This document shows positions 26,394 to 34,529 of a stretch of DNA of 64,000 nucleotides, in pieces (position 1 is the first letter of the stretch; every line of letters begins with the position of its first letter). Source of the DNA: Cyanobium gracile_A (lineage in GTDB: Bacteria; Cyanobacteriota; Cyanobacteriia; PCC-6307; Cyanobiaceae); assembly GCF_034931305.1 (NCBI RefSeq), contig NZ_JAYGHY010000002.1:1-64000 (forward strand), written 5' to 3'. Below the pieces are notes generated by a model. It was not told the DNA's origin. It searched no databases and was given only the letters and a program-made list of their open reading frames with translations. The position numbers were made by a program, and so were the translations under genes.

Positions 26394-29300
26394 GGTCCCC
26401 CCTCCGCCGCCAGCAGGGGGGAGTACAGGGCGTCGGCCAGTTCCAGCCGCTCCGGAGTCAGCAGGACCTCCGCCGGCAGGCGGGCACCGAAGCAGGCCTC
26501 CATCTCGGCCCGTTGCCGCTCACCGCTGTGGAAGCTGGAACCCTCCCAGGTGCCGGCGGCCTTGATCCGCCCCTGGCCGGGTCGCTTGCGCTCGCCTGTC
26601 ACGTAGCTCCAGCCCGTTTCCGGGGGCACCGGCCAGCCCCGGCGCCGCCAGTCGCTCTGCAGGCCGGCCAGCCGTTCGAGTTCGTCGCGGGCGGCCTGGG
26701 GGGCCGGTGCCCTGAGGTCCAGGGCCGGGGCGAAGACGTCGCCATCGCGGGCGATCAGCACGCCCCGCCGCGGCTCCCCGGCCGCGGCGGCCGCGAGCAA
26801 CAGCTGCAACCAGAGCCCCAGCCGATGGCCGACTCGGGCCTGGGCCGTGTGCACCAGCACGACCGTCTCGCCGCGCCAGGGAACCGGGGCCTGCCAGGGT
26901 CCCCACCGGTGGGTGTGCTGCTGCGGGGGGCCGAGGCGCTCGAGGGCCTCCGACAGGCTTGACCAGCGCCGTTGCAGCAGGCCCGCTTCCAGGCCACCCG
27001 CCGCCTTCGGGGGCAGCAGACCCTGCCCCCGGTGCCACGCGATCCAGTCCGCCGCCGTGCCCGGGCCTCCGTCTCCGGGGTCGCCGTCGCTGCGCTGCAG
27101 CCTGCCGCGCAGCAGGGCGGAACGCTCCCGCTCCCCCAGGGACAGGGCCTCAAGGTCGTCGAGGCGCCGGTCCCATTCGCCGGGCCGCAGGCCCAGGGAT
27201 CGGAGCCAGTGGGTCTGGGGGGCCGCCAGCCAGTCCCGCAGGTCGCTGAAGGCGTCGGTGTCGGTGGGGGCCTCCAGGGGGCTTGGCCCCCCTAGCAGCG
27301 GCGCCGGTGGCGGCGGCGGATCACCGCTCAGGTGGCGCACCGCCTCCAGCAGGCGCCGGTCGCAACTGGGGGCTTCCCGTCCCGCGGCTGGCAGGAAGTT
27401 GCGCCGGTCGAGGGGGTTGGCGGCGTGCTCCACCTGCAGACGCGCCATGGCCTCAGGACCCACCTGGCCGGCCAGCCATTGCAGCCACTGGCCCACCGGG
27501 CCGGAGGGGGGCAGGGAGGCGCCGGTCCGGTCGTCGCGGCAGCTCCAGCTGAGCAGCAGGTGGTCCCGGGCGGAGAGCAGGGCCTCCATCAGGACGTAGC
27601 GGTCCTGGTCGGCAGGGTGGGGATCGCCGAGCTGGCGCTGGCCCTCCATCAGATGGAAGGCGGGACGGTCGCCCGGCCGGGGAAACAGGCCCGCCTCCAG
27701 CCCCATGAGCACGATCACCCTGTACGGGATGGCCCGCATCGGTTCGAGGGCGCTGATCGTCAGGGCACCACTGCGATGGCCGAAGCGGCCGCTTTCGGCC
27801 CCCAGCAACTCCCGCAGCACGGCCGCCACCACCGGGGCTTCCAGGCCCAGCGGACAGCTGCCGGCGGTGGTCTGCCAGGCGTCGATTGCCCCCATCAGGG
27901 CCGGTAGTTCGCCGGCGGCCTCGCCCCCATCGCCGAACAGGTCGTCGATCAGCCGGCGCAGCCGTTCCACCCAGGTGGTCACCGCGCCGCCGCGACGCAG
28001 CTCCCCCAGCCAGTGGCGCAGACGGCCGAGCAGATGCAGCCAGCGTCCGCTCAGTTCCAGCGGCACGCCCCCCTCCCAGGGGGCCGTGTCCGCTGGCGCC
28101 AGGCCCGCGCCAGTGGGCAGCACCAGGCCGAGCAGCAGCCTGTCGATCGCCCAGGCCAGGCTGTGGCAGGCCCCGTCCTTCTCCTGGCCGTCGAGGCCCC
28201 AACGGAAGCCCGCCTCCTGCAAGGCCTCCACCAGGCGGGCCGCCTCCCTGGCCTCAAGGCCGAAACGGTCCAGCAGGGGCGGGCAACCCAGCAGGGTCTC
28301 CAGCCCGGAGGCGGTGAGGCGGGTGCCGGCCAGCTCCAACAGCAGCAGCAACGTGCTGCCGAGGCCGGCCCCCTCCTCCTGGCTGCGGTCGGTCAGTCGC
28401 CAGGGGAGGTCCACCCCCGTGGCGTGGCGATCGCCGAACACCGAGGCCACCAGGGGGGCGAAGCCGTTGATGTCCGGCGTCATCACCAGGATGTCGCGTG
28501 GTTCGAGGCTGGGGTCGGCCGCCAGCAGCTGCAGCAGGCGGTCGCGCACGATCTGCACCTGCCGCAGCCGGCCAGGGCAGGCATGGAACTCGAGAGAGCG
28601 ATCCTGCGGATCCACCTGCAGGGCCGGGATCCGGCTGGCGTCAGCCAGCTGGTCCTGCAGCTGGGCCAGCAAGGGGGCCGGCCCGGTGCCGCTGGCCGCA
28701 GCGAAGAAGAGATCCTTCTCCTGCGCCTCCCCCAGCTGGGCCTCGCCGGTGCCCTCCAGCAGCTGCTGGAATTCCCCCCCCAGACGGCCGAAGCGGGCTT
28801 CCAGGCCCGGGGCCTCCAGCAGCCAGGCGGCCTCGAGCGGCTGGCGCAGAGCCAGGGCATCACTGAGCTGGCGGCGGCGCTCGCCGCAGCGTTGCCAGAG
28901 ATCGCGGCAGGGGGTGAGCAGGTAGAGGTCCACCGAACGATGCAGGCTCAGGGCCTGAAGCAGCTGCACCTGGATCGGCGCCATGCTGCTGAGGCCGAAG
29001 AGGCGCAGGGGGGTACCGCGCGCCTCCTCGGAGAGCTCTCCGCGTCGCAGGCGGCCGACCAGCTCCTGCACCCGACGGCCGAACGGTTCCTGGCCCAGCG
29101 CCTGGCGCAGGGAGCGGTAGAGCAGGGGCTGCCAGCACTGGGTTGCCGGCAGGGACCGGCCGCTGGCGTCGATCGCCTGGCCTGCCTCCCAGGCGCCCAG
29201 CAGCTCCGGCCGGTAGAGGGCGTAGTCATCGAAGGCATCGGCGATGGCGCGCCCCAGCTGCCAGTGTCCCAGCTCCAGCTGGTCGCCGCCGCCCCGTTCC

Positions 29301-29665
29301 GCCAGCCAGTGGCGCAGCGGCCCCCCCTCCGGCGCGGCGGCCACCGACGGCAGCAGGTCGAGCAGGGGCCAGACCAGCTGGTCGGCGCGCCAGGGATCGG
29401 CCGTGCCCCCACCGGCTCCTGTCTCCGCCGGGACCAGCAATTGGTCCACCAGCTGACGTAAGTGGCTGCCCGGGAAAGGAAAGCGCAGGTTGGCGGCGAT
29501 ACCGCCCAGGTGCTCGGCCAGTTGCTCTCCGAGCCAGCGGCTGGTGGGCCAGGTGTTGACCACCACCTGCACCTGCTCGAAAGGATCGGGGGGCTGCAAG
29601 CGCAGCTGGGTGGCCAGCACGCGCGCCAGCAGTTCTGCCCGGTTGCTGCGAAAGACCGTCAGCAA
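26390..29665 (-). CDS. recC: Exodeoxyribonuclease V gamma subunit RecC
   Basis: 1091 residues. The N-terminal motif (FRSNRAELLARVLA, then VVVNTWPTSRWLGEQLAEHLGGIAANLRFPFPGSHL) is characteristic of RecC, as are RDILVMTPDINGFAPLVASVFGD and ALEPMRAIPYRVIVLMGLEAGLFPR. RecC carries a defunct helicase/nuclease fold that recognises Chi in E. coli and holds the complex together. The start is a TTG ten bases after the stop of the metallophosphoesterase gene. The end overlaps recB in ATGA. Whether this cyanobacterial RecC recognises a Chi-like site cannot be told from the sequence. Confidence 0.95.
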   Translation of the reverse strand: MLTVFRSNRAELLARVLATQLRLQPPDPFEQVQVVVNTWPTSRWLGEQLAEHLGGIAANLRFPFPGSHLRQLVDQLLVPAETGAGGGTADPWRADQLVWPLLDLLPSVAAAPEGGPLRHWLAERGGGDQLELGHWQLGRAIADAFDDYALYRPELLGAWEAGQAIDASGRSLPATQCWQPLLYRSLRQALGQEPFGRRVQELVGRLRRGELSEEARGTPLRLFGLSSMAPIQVQLLQALSLHRSVDLYLLTPCRDLWQRCGERRRQLSDALALRQPLEAAWLLEAPGLEARFGRLGGEFQQLLEGTGEAQLGEAQEKDLFFAAASGTGPAPLLAQLQDQLADASRIPALQVDPQDRSLEFHACPGRLRQVQIVRDRLLQLLAADPSLEPRDILVMTPDINGFAPLVASVFGDRHATGVDLPWRLTDRSQEEGAGLGSTLLLLLELAGTRLTASGLETLLGCPPLLDRFGLEAREAARLVEALQEAGFRWGLDGQEKDGACHSLAWAIDRLLLGLVLPTGAGLAPADTAPWEGGVPLELSGRWLHLLGRLRHWLGELRRGGAVTTWVERLRRLIDDLFGDGGEAAGELPALMGAIDAWQTTAGSCPLGLEAPVVAAVLRELLGAESGRFGHRSGALTISALEPMRAIPYRVIVLMGLEAGLFPRPGDRPAFHLMEGQRQLGDPHPADQDRYVLMEALLSARDHLLLSWSCRDDRTGASLPPSGPVGQWLQWLAGQVGPEAMARLQVEHAANPLDRRNFLPAAGREAPSCDRRLLEAVRHLSGDPPPPPAPLLGGPSPLEAPTDTDAFSDLRDWLAAPQTHWLRSLGLRPGEWDRRLDDLEALSLGERERSALLRGRLQRSDGDPGDGGPGTAADWIAWHRGQGLLPPKAAGGLEAGLLQRRWSSLSEALERLGPPQQHTHRWGPWQAPVPWRGETVVLVHTAQARVGHRLGLWLQLLLAAAAAGEPRRGVLIARDGDVFAPALDLRAPAPQAARDELERLAGLQSDWRRRGWPVPPETGWSYVTGERKRPGQGRIKAAGTWEGSSFHSGERQRAEMEACFGARLPAEVLLTPERLELADALYSPLLAAEGGP

Positions 29666-29675
29666 GGGGCCGGGC

Positions 29676-30350
29676 TCAGAGGACGCAGCTCAGGGCTGAG
29701 CCATGCACGAGGGCGGGCAAGTGTCTGCCTGTCGCCGGGAGACCGCTGACCCGCCGCGTCTCCTGGGTTTCGGGGCAATAGGCCGTGAGGTCCCCGCCAT
29801 AGCAGGCCCCGGTGTCGAGCAGGACGATCGATCCAAGTCTGCGTAGGCCCGGCCCGGGGGTGTGGCCGACGATCACCTCGCCGAAGCGGTTGTCGTAGGC
29901 CTGCCAGAAGGCCAGTCGGACGTTGAGATCGGGCTGCCAGGTGCGCGGGTCGAAGCCGGCATGGGTGGCCACCCAGCCCTGACCCCAGTAGGCGAGGGGC
30001 AGCTGGTCGAGCCGGTCGCGCCAGAGCCGGCAGCTGGCCGCTCCCAGCTGGCGGTAGGTGTCGTTGCCGTTCAGTTCGGGGCGGCTGGTGGGGGCCAGGC
30101 CGTCGTCGAGCCGGGTGACCAGATCCCGTTCATGGTTGCCCTTGAGCCACACGGCCCGGCCGCGGCGCACCAGGTCCCAGACCAGCTCCATGGCGGCTTG
30201 GATGCTGGAGCCGCGGTTGATCACGTCGCCGCAGAACACCAGCCGGTCGCCAGGGGGCAGCTGGGTCACCAGCCATTGGAGAGCGTCCGCGCAGCCATGC
30301 ACATCCCCGATCACCCAGTGGCGTGGTGGACGTTGGTCCGGGAACGTCAT
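29676..30350 (-). CDS. Calcineurin-like metallophosphoesterase (PrpA/ApaH-like)
   Basis: 224 residues from ATG 30350, which follows a GGGAGGAAG purine run; an in-frame GTG at 30401 is less likely. The dinuclear-metal motifs are in order: HWVIGDVHGCADALQ, LVFCGDVINRGSSIQ, WLKGNHERDLV, VATHAGFDP, VIVGHTPG. This matches serine/threonine protein phosphatase PrpA/B and ApaH-like diadenosine tetraphosphatases. It lies ten bases upstream of recC and so heads the recCBD operon, an unusual partner for a DNA end-processing complex. Its 122-base upstream region is shared with a divergent small gene. Confidence 0.88.
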   Translation of the reverse strand: MTFPDQRPPRHWVIGDVHGCADALQWLVTQLPPGDRLVFCGDVINRGSSIQAAMELVWDLVRRGRAVWLKGNHERDLVTRLDDGLAPTSRPELNGNDTYRQLGAASCRLWRDRLDQLPLAYWGQGWVATHAGFDPRTWQPDLNVRLAFWQAYDNRFGEVIVGHTPGPGLRRLGSIVLLDTGACYGGDLTAYCPETQETRRVSGLPATGRHLPALVHGSALSCVL

Positions 30351-30472
30351 CAAGAAGGAAGCTTCCTCCCAAGTGTTGCCCTTGAGGTGGGGTTCTGTCA
30401 CCCCCGACGGGGCAGGTCGGCTTCCAGCGCTGATACGGTGCGGCCGCGGTGCACTCCAGGAGGCAACGGGCG

Positions 30473-30817
30473 ATGGACCTGAAGGATCTGCCGGTCACCC
30501 AGCGTGTCAACGCCCTGGTGAAGGCGCTGGACGGGGCCAAACGCACCAATGAGGCCCTGGCCCGCTGCAGTGATGGCGACGCCATGCTGGATGTGCTGCT
30601 GGATGCCTCCTCCCGGCTGGGACTGGGCCTGACCCGCTGGGAACTCGAGAACACGCCGCCGATCCGGGACTGGATCTGGTGGAAGAACAAGGAAGCGCCC
30701 CTGACGATCGGCGACAGCAAGCCCCGTTACCAGCAGGACGGCGGCCAGGGCAGGCCGCGCCCTGAGAGCTCATCCGAAGACGAGACGCCCAGGCGCCGCT
30801 TCCTGGGTCTGTTCTGA
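30473..30817 (+). CDS. Nif11-like conserved cyanobacterial protein
   Basis: 114 residues. AGGAGG lies nine bases before the ATG. The order of elements, a helix starting QRVNALVKALDGAKR then MLDVLLDASSRLGLGLTRWELENTPPIRDWIWWKN, resembles the Nif11 domain (helix, aspartate/valine stretch, G-x-x-x-T-x-x-E-L), although the match is not decisive. Residues 80-110 are a polar, charged tail ending RRFLGLF. Nif11-domain proteins in cyanobacteria are either leader peptides of modified peptides or of unknown function. There is no GG cleavage site here, so a leader role is unlikely. It is divergent from the metallophosphoesterase-recCBD operon. Confidence 0.5.
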   Translation: MDLKDLPVTQRVNALVKALDGAKRTNEALARCSDGDAMLDVLLDASSRLGLGLTRWELENTPPIRDWIWWKNKEAPLTIGDSKPRYQQDGGQGRPRPESSSEDETPRRRFLGLF

Positions 30818-30830
30818 GGGGCTGCGCTGA

Positions 30831-31151
30831 TCAGGCCAGGGTGGCCAGCGGGTCGGGGATGGTGCTGCTCGGTGCCTCGAAGCTTCCCAGGGCCACGAAC
30901 TCCAGTCGCAGCTTCATGAACGTGATGAACTTCTCGTCGGTGGACACCACCGCCGCGGCGGGCCGGGGGACGGCGGCCACGGCGGCGGCCAGCTCGGGCG
31001 CCTCCAGGAAGGCGGGGCGTTCCAGGAGCCAGAAGTCGATGGTCTTGTCCTTCTCGGCGTAGTTGCGCACGCGTTCGCGCAGCACCTCCTCCAGGGGTTC
31101 CTCCTCGAGCAGGAAGGCGCGGCTGGCGGCGACGAAGTGGTAACGGGTCAT
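30831..31151 (-). CDS. ycf54: Ycf54, Mg-protoporphyrin monomethyl ester cyclase accessory protein
   Basis: 106 residues. Nearly the whole protein matches Ycf54: RYHFVAASRAFLLEEEPLEEVLRERVRNY, DFWLLERPAFLEAPEL, AAAVVSTDEKFITFMKLRLEFVALGSFEAPS and the end TIPDPLA. Ycf54 binds the AcsF cyclase and is needed for ring E formation in chlorophyll synthesis. The start is ATG 31151, 13 bases after the pdxJ stop, so the two are probably co-transcribed. The gene is convergent with the Nif11-like gene (13 bases between stops). Confidence 0.93.
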   Translation of the reverse strand: MTRYHFVAASRAFLLEEEPLEEVLRERVRNYAEKDKTIDFWLLERPAFLEAPELAAAVAAVPRPAAAVVSTDEKFITFMKLRLEFVALGSFEAPSSTIPDPLATLA

Positions 31152-31164
31152 GGCGGGTGGGGCC

Positions 31165-31914
31165 TCAGGGCTGGCGGTCGCCGAACAGCGGGTCGCGGCG
31201 GGGATTCTGCACCAGCGCCCGCATCTGCCGCACCGCCTCCTGGAGACCGACGGCCAGGGCGCGGGCCACGATCGTGTGGCCGATGTTGAGCTCCTCCATG
31301 GCCTCGATCGCCGCGATCGGCTCAACGTTGTGATAGGTGAGGCCATGGCCGGCGTTCACCCGCAGGCCGAGGCCCCGGGCGATCGCGGTGGCTTCGGTGA
31401 TCCGGGCCAGCTGGAACGGCTGCTGCTCCCAGGCCGCCTCGGCATAGGCGCCGGTGTGGAGCTCCACCCAGCGGGCCCCGCAGCTGCGGCAGGCCTCCAG
31501 CTGGGCGTCATCGGGGTCGACGAACAGGCTGACGCCAATCCCCGCCCCCATCAGGCGCCCCACCAGGGGAGCGAGGCTCTCCACTTGCCCGGCCACGTCC
31601 AGGCCGCCCTCCGTGGTCACTTCCTCGCGACGCTCCGGCACCAGGGTCACCATGTCGGGGCGGAGGCGCAGGGCGATCGCCTCCATCTCCGTGGTGGCGG
31701 CCATCTCCAGGTTGAGACGGGTGCGCACGGTGGCCCGCAGCAGCTCCACGTCCCTGTCCTGGATGTGGCGGCGGTCCTCCCGCAGATGCACGGTGATGCC
31801 GTCGGCGCCGCCCAGCTCGGCCAGCAGGGCAAAACGCACCGGATCGGGCTCCACGGTGCGGCGGGCCTGCCGCACGTTGGCGATGTGGTCGATGTTGACC
31901 CCGAGGCTGGCCAT
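31165..31914 (-). CDS. pdxJ: Pyridoxine 5'-phosphate synthase PdxJ
   Basis: 249 residues. It has the PdxJ signature throughout: LGVNIDHIANVRQARR, ITVHLREDRRHIQDRDV with the catalytic His, NLEMAATTEME with the catalytic Glu, MVTLVPERREEVTTEGG, VSLFVDPDD, VELHTGAYA, NAGHGLTYHNV (the second His) and NIGHTIVARALAVGL. The enzyme condenses 3-amino-2-oxopropyl phosphate with 1-deoxyxylulose 5-phosphate to make pyridoxine 5'-phosphate in the DXP-dependent B6 route. ATG 31914 is the natural start because the domain begins immediately. It is followed by ycf54. Confidence 0.97.
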   Translation of the reverse strand: MASLGVNIDHIANVRQARRTVEPDPVRFALLAELGGADGITVHLREDRRHIQDRDVELLRATVRTRLNLEMAATTEMEAIALRLRPDMVTLVPERREEVTTEGGLDVAGQVESLAPLVGRLMGAGIGVSLFVDPDDAQLEACRSCGARWVELHTGAYAEAAWEQQPFQLARITEATAIARGLGLRVNAGHGLTYHNVEPIAAIEAMEELNIGHTIVARALAVGLQEAVRQMRALVQNPRRDPLFGDRQP

Positions 31915-32054
31915 GGGTGGCTGGTGGCTGAAGCGATCCTGACCGCACCGTATCGGTTGCCGGGGGAGCGGCCGCAGGCCCAACTGCCCGCCACCGGCTG
32001 GCAAGGGGGGGATCCAGCCCCTAGCTTCGACATCGACGTTCTGCCGGATCGAGA

Positions 32055-32786
32055 GTGTTGGCGGCGCAGACGCCCTCCGGAGAAGGCCCCTCCCTGGCAA
32101 TCAGCCCGCGGGAGAGCTCGCTCTGCAACGGCATCAGCCCCTGGCTGTCCCCCGTGGCGATGGTGGTCACGATCGATCTGGCGCTCCAGGGTTATTTCGG
32201 TGACCTGACGGTGCTCGGGCGTGAGCATCTGCCCAGGAAGGGGGCGGTGCTGCTGGCCCCCACCCACCGGGCCCGCTGGGACGCGCTGATGCTCCCCTGG
32301 GCGGCTGGGCGTCGTGTCACTGGCCGGGACTGCCGCTTCATGGTCACGGCCGATGAGATGAAGGGGCTGCAGGGGTGGTTCCTGCACCGTCTCGGCTGCT
32401 TCCCGGTGAACCAGGGCCGTCCCACCCTGGCCAGCTTGCGGTTTTCCATGGAGCTGCTGGCCTGTGGTCAGCAGCTGGTGATGTTCCCCGAGGGCCGCAT
32501 CCGCCGGGAGGACGCTCCGATCCGCCTGCACCAGGGCCTGGCCCGCCTTGCCTTGCTGGCTGCCAGCAAGGGGGTCGACGTGCCGGTGGTGCCGGTGGGC
32601 ATCGCCTACGGCCACGCCGATCCCCGCCCTGGCGATGGCGCCGCCCTGTGTTTCGCTCCCCCCCTGCGGGCCCGAGGCCAGGGGCGTGAGGCGGCTCTGG
32701 CCTTCAGTGCCGGCCTCGCCGCCGCCATGGAGTCGGCCGAGCAAGCGGCCCGCGCCGTGGTGGGGCGTCCGATCGGCTCCCCGTAA
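32055..32786 (+). CDS. 1-acyl-sn-glycerol-3-phosphate acyltransferase-like (PlsC family)
   Basis: 243 residues from GTG 32055; ATG 32160 would give a shorter protein. It has the acyltransferase core: APTHRARWDALMLP (H-x4-D, motif I), FMVTADEMKGLQGWFLHRLGCFPVNQG (motif II), LVMFPEGRIRRE (motif III) and VPVVPVGIAYG (motif IV). The family transfers an acyl chain to lysophosphatidate at the membrane; this short form may also acylate other lipids. No clear transmembrane helix is present, consistent with a peripheral enzyme. It is divergent from pdxJ. Confidence 0.85.
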   Translation: MLAAQTPSGEGPSLAISPRESSLCNGISPWLSPVAMVVTIDLALQGYFGDLTVLGREHLPRKGAVLLAPTHRARWDALMLPWAAGRRVTGRDCRFMVTADEMKGLQGWFLHRLGCFPVNQGRPTLASLRFSMELLACGQQLVMFPEGRIRREDAPIRLHQGLARLALLAASKGVDVPVVPVGIAYGHADPRPGDGAALCFAPPLRARGQGREAALAFSAGLAAAMESAEQAARAVVGRPIGSP

Positions 32787-32815
32787 AGTTCGGCCGTTAC
32801 CCGTCAGGCGTCGAC

Positions 32816-33391
32816 GTGATCAGGCCTTCCGCCATCCCTTCCCTCCGATCCGCTCGGCCATCGGGCTTCGCCGGGGTCTGCGGAGGCGCCCTGGCCCTGC
32901 TTGCCATGGCCCAGCCGCTGCTCCAACCGCCGGCCCGGGCCCAGGACTCCCCCCAGACCGTGCAACCTGCCGGCACCGATCTCACCCTGTCCTCGGTGAG
33001 GACCCTGCTCACCAGGGGCGACGCGGCGGTGGCCAGCGGCAACCTGGCCGAGGGACGGCGCCTCTACGACCTGGCCCGGGATGCCAGCCGGCGACTGCTG
33101 GGCTTCTACCGCGATCTGAGCGGCTCCTTCCGCGGCCTGGATGCCCGCATTCCCCGGGAAATGGATGACAAGGGGCGGGAGGCCCTGACACTGCTGGCCG
33201 AGACCAACCTGAGGCTGGCGGCCCTGTTCCGTCGCCAGAACCAGCCCGAGGTGGCCATCCCCCTGCTGGTGGAAGTGGTCAAGATCATGACCCCCACCAA
33301 CGAAGGTGGGCGCAAGGCCTACCAGCAGCTGGTGGAACTCGGCTTCGTGGTCACCCCCTACACCGCTCCGGGATCGGCCGCCGGTGGTTGA
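32816..33391 (+). CDS. Secreted helical (TPR-like) protein of unknown function
   Basis: 191 residues starting with GTG 32816. A signal peptide is visible (FAGVCGGALALLAMAQPLLQPPARA, cleavage after ARA). The mature part is helical: VRTLLTRGDAAVASGNLAEGRRLYDLARDASRRLLGFYRDL resembles one TPR pair, then ALTLLAETNLRLAALFRRQNQPEVAIPLLVEVV a second. No catalytic residues are recognised. It is likely a periplasmic or lumenal scaffold conserved in Synechococcus-like cyanobacteria. It starts 29 bases after plsC and is followed by bolA 47 bases later, all on the same strand. Confidence 0.65.
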   Translation: MIRPSAIPSLRSARPSGFAGVCGGALALLAMAQPLLQPPARAQDSPQTVQPAGTDLTLSSVRTLLTRGDAAVASGNLAEGRRLYDLARDASRRLLGFYRDLSGSFRGLDARIPREMDDKGREALTLLAETNLRLAALFRRQNQPEVAIPLLVEVVKIMTPTNEGGRKAYQQLVELGFVVTPYTAPGSAAGG

Positions 33392-33438
33392 TCGTTCTTA
33401 GATTCCAACTTCCCGTCATCCCCACGATCCCCACCGCC

Positions 33439-33672
33439 ATGGTGCAACCGGAGCAGGTCAAGGACGCCATCCGCCGCGCGCTTCCCGATGCTGCCGTGGA
33501 GGTGGAGGATCTCACCGGTGGCGGTGACCACCTCCAGGTCAAGGTGGTGTCCGGCGCCTTCGCCGGGCTCAACCGGGTGCGCCAGCACCAGCTCGTCTAT
33601 GGCGCCCTGCGCAGCGAGCTGGCCAGCGAGGCGATCCATGCCTTGGCGGTTCAGACCTCCGTTCCCACCTGA
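33439..33672 (+). CDS. BolA-family protein
   Basis: 77 residues. The class II KH-like BolA fold is recognisable from VKDAIRRALPDAAVEVEDLTGGGDHLQVKVVSGAFAGLNRVRQHQLVYGALRSEL, with the conserved His in RQHQLVY, an Fe-S ligand candidate when paired with a monothiol glutaredoxin. The next gene encodes exactly such a CGFS glutaredoxin, 23 bases downstream, a known BolA-Grx pairing. The complex is thought to sense or traffic [2Fe-2S] clusters. The start ATG 33439 places the protein without an extension. Confidence 0.92.
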   Translation: MVQPEQVKDAIRRALPDAAVEVEDLTGGGDHLQVKVVSGAFAGLNRVRQHQLVYGALRSELASEAIHALAVQTSVPT

Positions 33673-33695
33673 TTCCCCTTCCCCGATTCCGACCC

Positions 33696-34019
33696 ATGGA
33701 TGCCAGCACCCGTCAACGCATCGACGACCTGATCACGACCAGCCCCGTGGTGGTCTTCATGAAGGGCAACAAGTTGATGCCTCAGTGTGGATTCTCTAAC
33801 AATGTGGTCCAGATCCTGCAGTCGCTGGGTGTGCCTTTCGAGACGTTTGATGTGCTCTCCGACATGGAGATCCGCCAGGGGATCAAGGAGTTCTCCGACT
33901 GGCCCACCATTCCCCAGGTGTATGTGAACGGCGAGTTTCTGGGCGGCTCCGACATCCTGATCGAGATGTACAACAGCGGCGAACTGCGCGAGAAGCTCGA
34001 AGTCGCTCTGGCGTCCTGA
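33696..34019 (+). CDS. grxD: Monothiol CGFS glutaredoxin (Grx4/GrxD)
   Basis: 107 residues. The active site is MPQCGFSNNVVQIL (CGFS), preceded by VVVFMKGNKL. Downstream are WPTIPQVYVNGEFLGGSDI (cis-Pro and GSH-binding GG) and ending EKLEVALAS. CGFS glutaredoxins bind [2Fe-2S] clusters with glutathione and pass them to targets, often with BolA. It lies 23 bases after the bolA gene. A perfect 9-bp hairpin begins 27 bases after the stop and probably ends the transcript. Confidence 0.97.
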   Translation: MDASTRQRIDDLITTSPVVVFMKGNKLMPQCGFSNNVVQILQSLGVPFETFDVLSDMEIRQGIKEFSDWPTIPQVYVNGEFLGGSDILIEMYNSGELREKLEVALAS

Positions 34020-34045
34020 CCTTTCCCCTGACCAGCCCCGTCCAG

Positions 34046-34070
34046 CGAGCCGCTCAGTAGCGGCTCGTTT
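34046..34070. terminator. Bidirectional intrinsic terminator hairpin
   Basis: CGAGCCGCT (34046-34054) and AGCGGCTCG (34059-34067) form a perfect 9-bp stem with the loop CAGT, followed by TTT on the plus strand. It sits after grxD. On the minus strand it overlaps the last codons and stop of the convergent small gene (34054-34320), so it can serve both transcripts; the minus-strand U tract is weak. Confidence 0.6.
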
Positions 34071-34320
34071 CCATCAGCAGGCGGGGTTGGCCGTCGGGGC
34101 CCATGAAGCTGGATGGGTCCTGGATCCAGCGATCAACCAGTTCCTCCAGCCGCCGCTGGGAATGGTGATCCAGCACGGCTGTGCGGCGCAACGCATGCAG
34201 GTAGCCGTCCGCGTACAGCCGCAGCTCGGAGGGTCCGTGATGACGATCGGAAAGGTCCTGGCAGGCGTCGCACAGGGACTGGAAGTGGCGGATCGCGTCG
34301 GGATGTTGAAGTGCTGTCAT
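34054..34320 (-). CDS. Conserved cyanobacterial protein, DUF6761-like
   Basis: 88 residues from ATG 34320. The pattern AIRHFQSLCDACQDL, SELRLYADGYLHALRRT and HSQRRLEELVDRWIQDPSSF, ending ETSRY, matches what I remember of the DUF6761 family of small cyanobacterial proteins. The protein is helical, soluble and has no catalytic motif. Its function is unknown. It is convergent with grxD, and the shared terminator hairpin lies in its last codons. Confidence 0.65.
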   Translation of the reverse strand: MTALQHPDAIRHFQSLCDACQDLSDRHHGPSELRLYADGYLHALRRTAVLDHHSQRRLEELVDRWIQDPSSFMGPDGQPRLLMETSRY

Positions 34321-34517
34321 GGCTGGGGTTAGGCCCCTGGCGTCATTGTGGCGGCGAGAGCCGGCAGATGACCCCATCCTGCCGTGCCGCGACCGCCTTC
34401 CGGGAGCAGACAGTTGACAAGGCATCGCCCGTCACCGGCGTCCACGCACATTTCCAGTTAGCGTTGACGCACTTAATCGGCTGTCGGCACTTCCGCCTCT
34501 GATTTCATCGTGATGCC

Positions 34518-34523
34518 GAGGAG
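34518..34523 (+). promoter_or_regulatory. Shine-Dalgarno GAGGAG that decides the start of the response regulator
   Basis: GAGGAG at 34518-34523 abuts ATG 34524 with no spacer, which is too close for initiation. The next in-frame start, GTG 34530, lies at a normal six-base distance, so GTG 34530 is the likelier start of the regulator gene. Confidence 0.45.
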
Positions 34524-34529
34524 ATGGCC

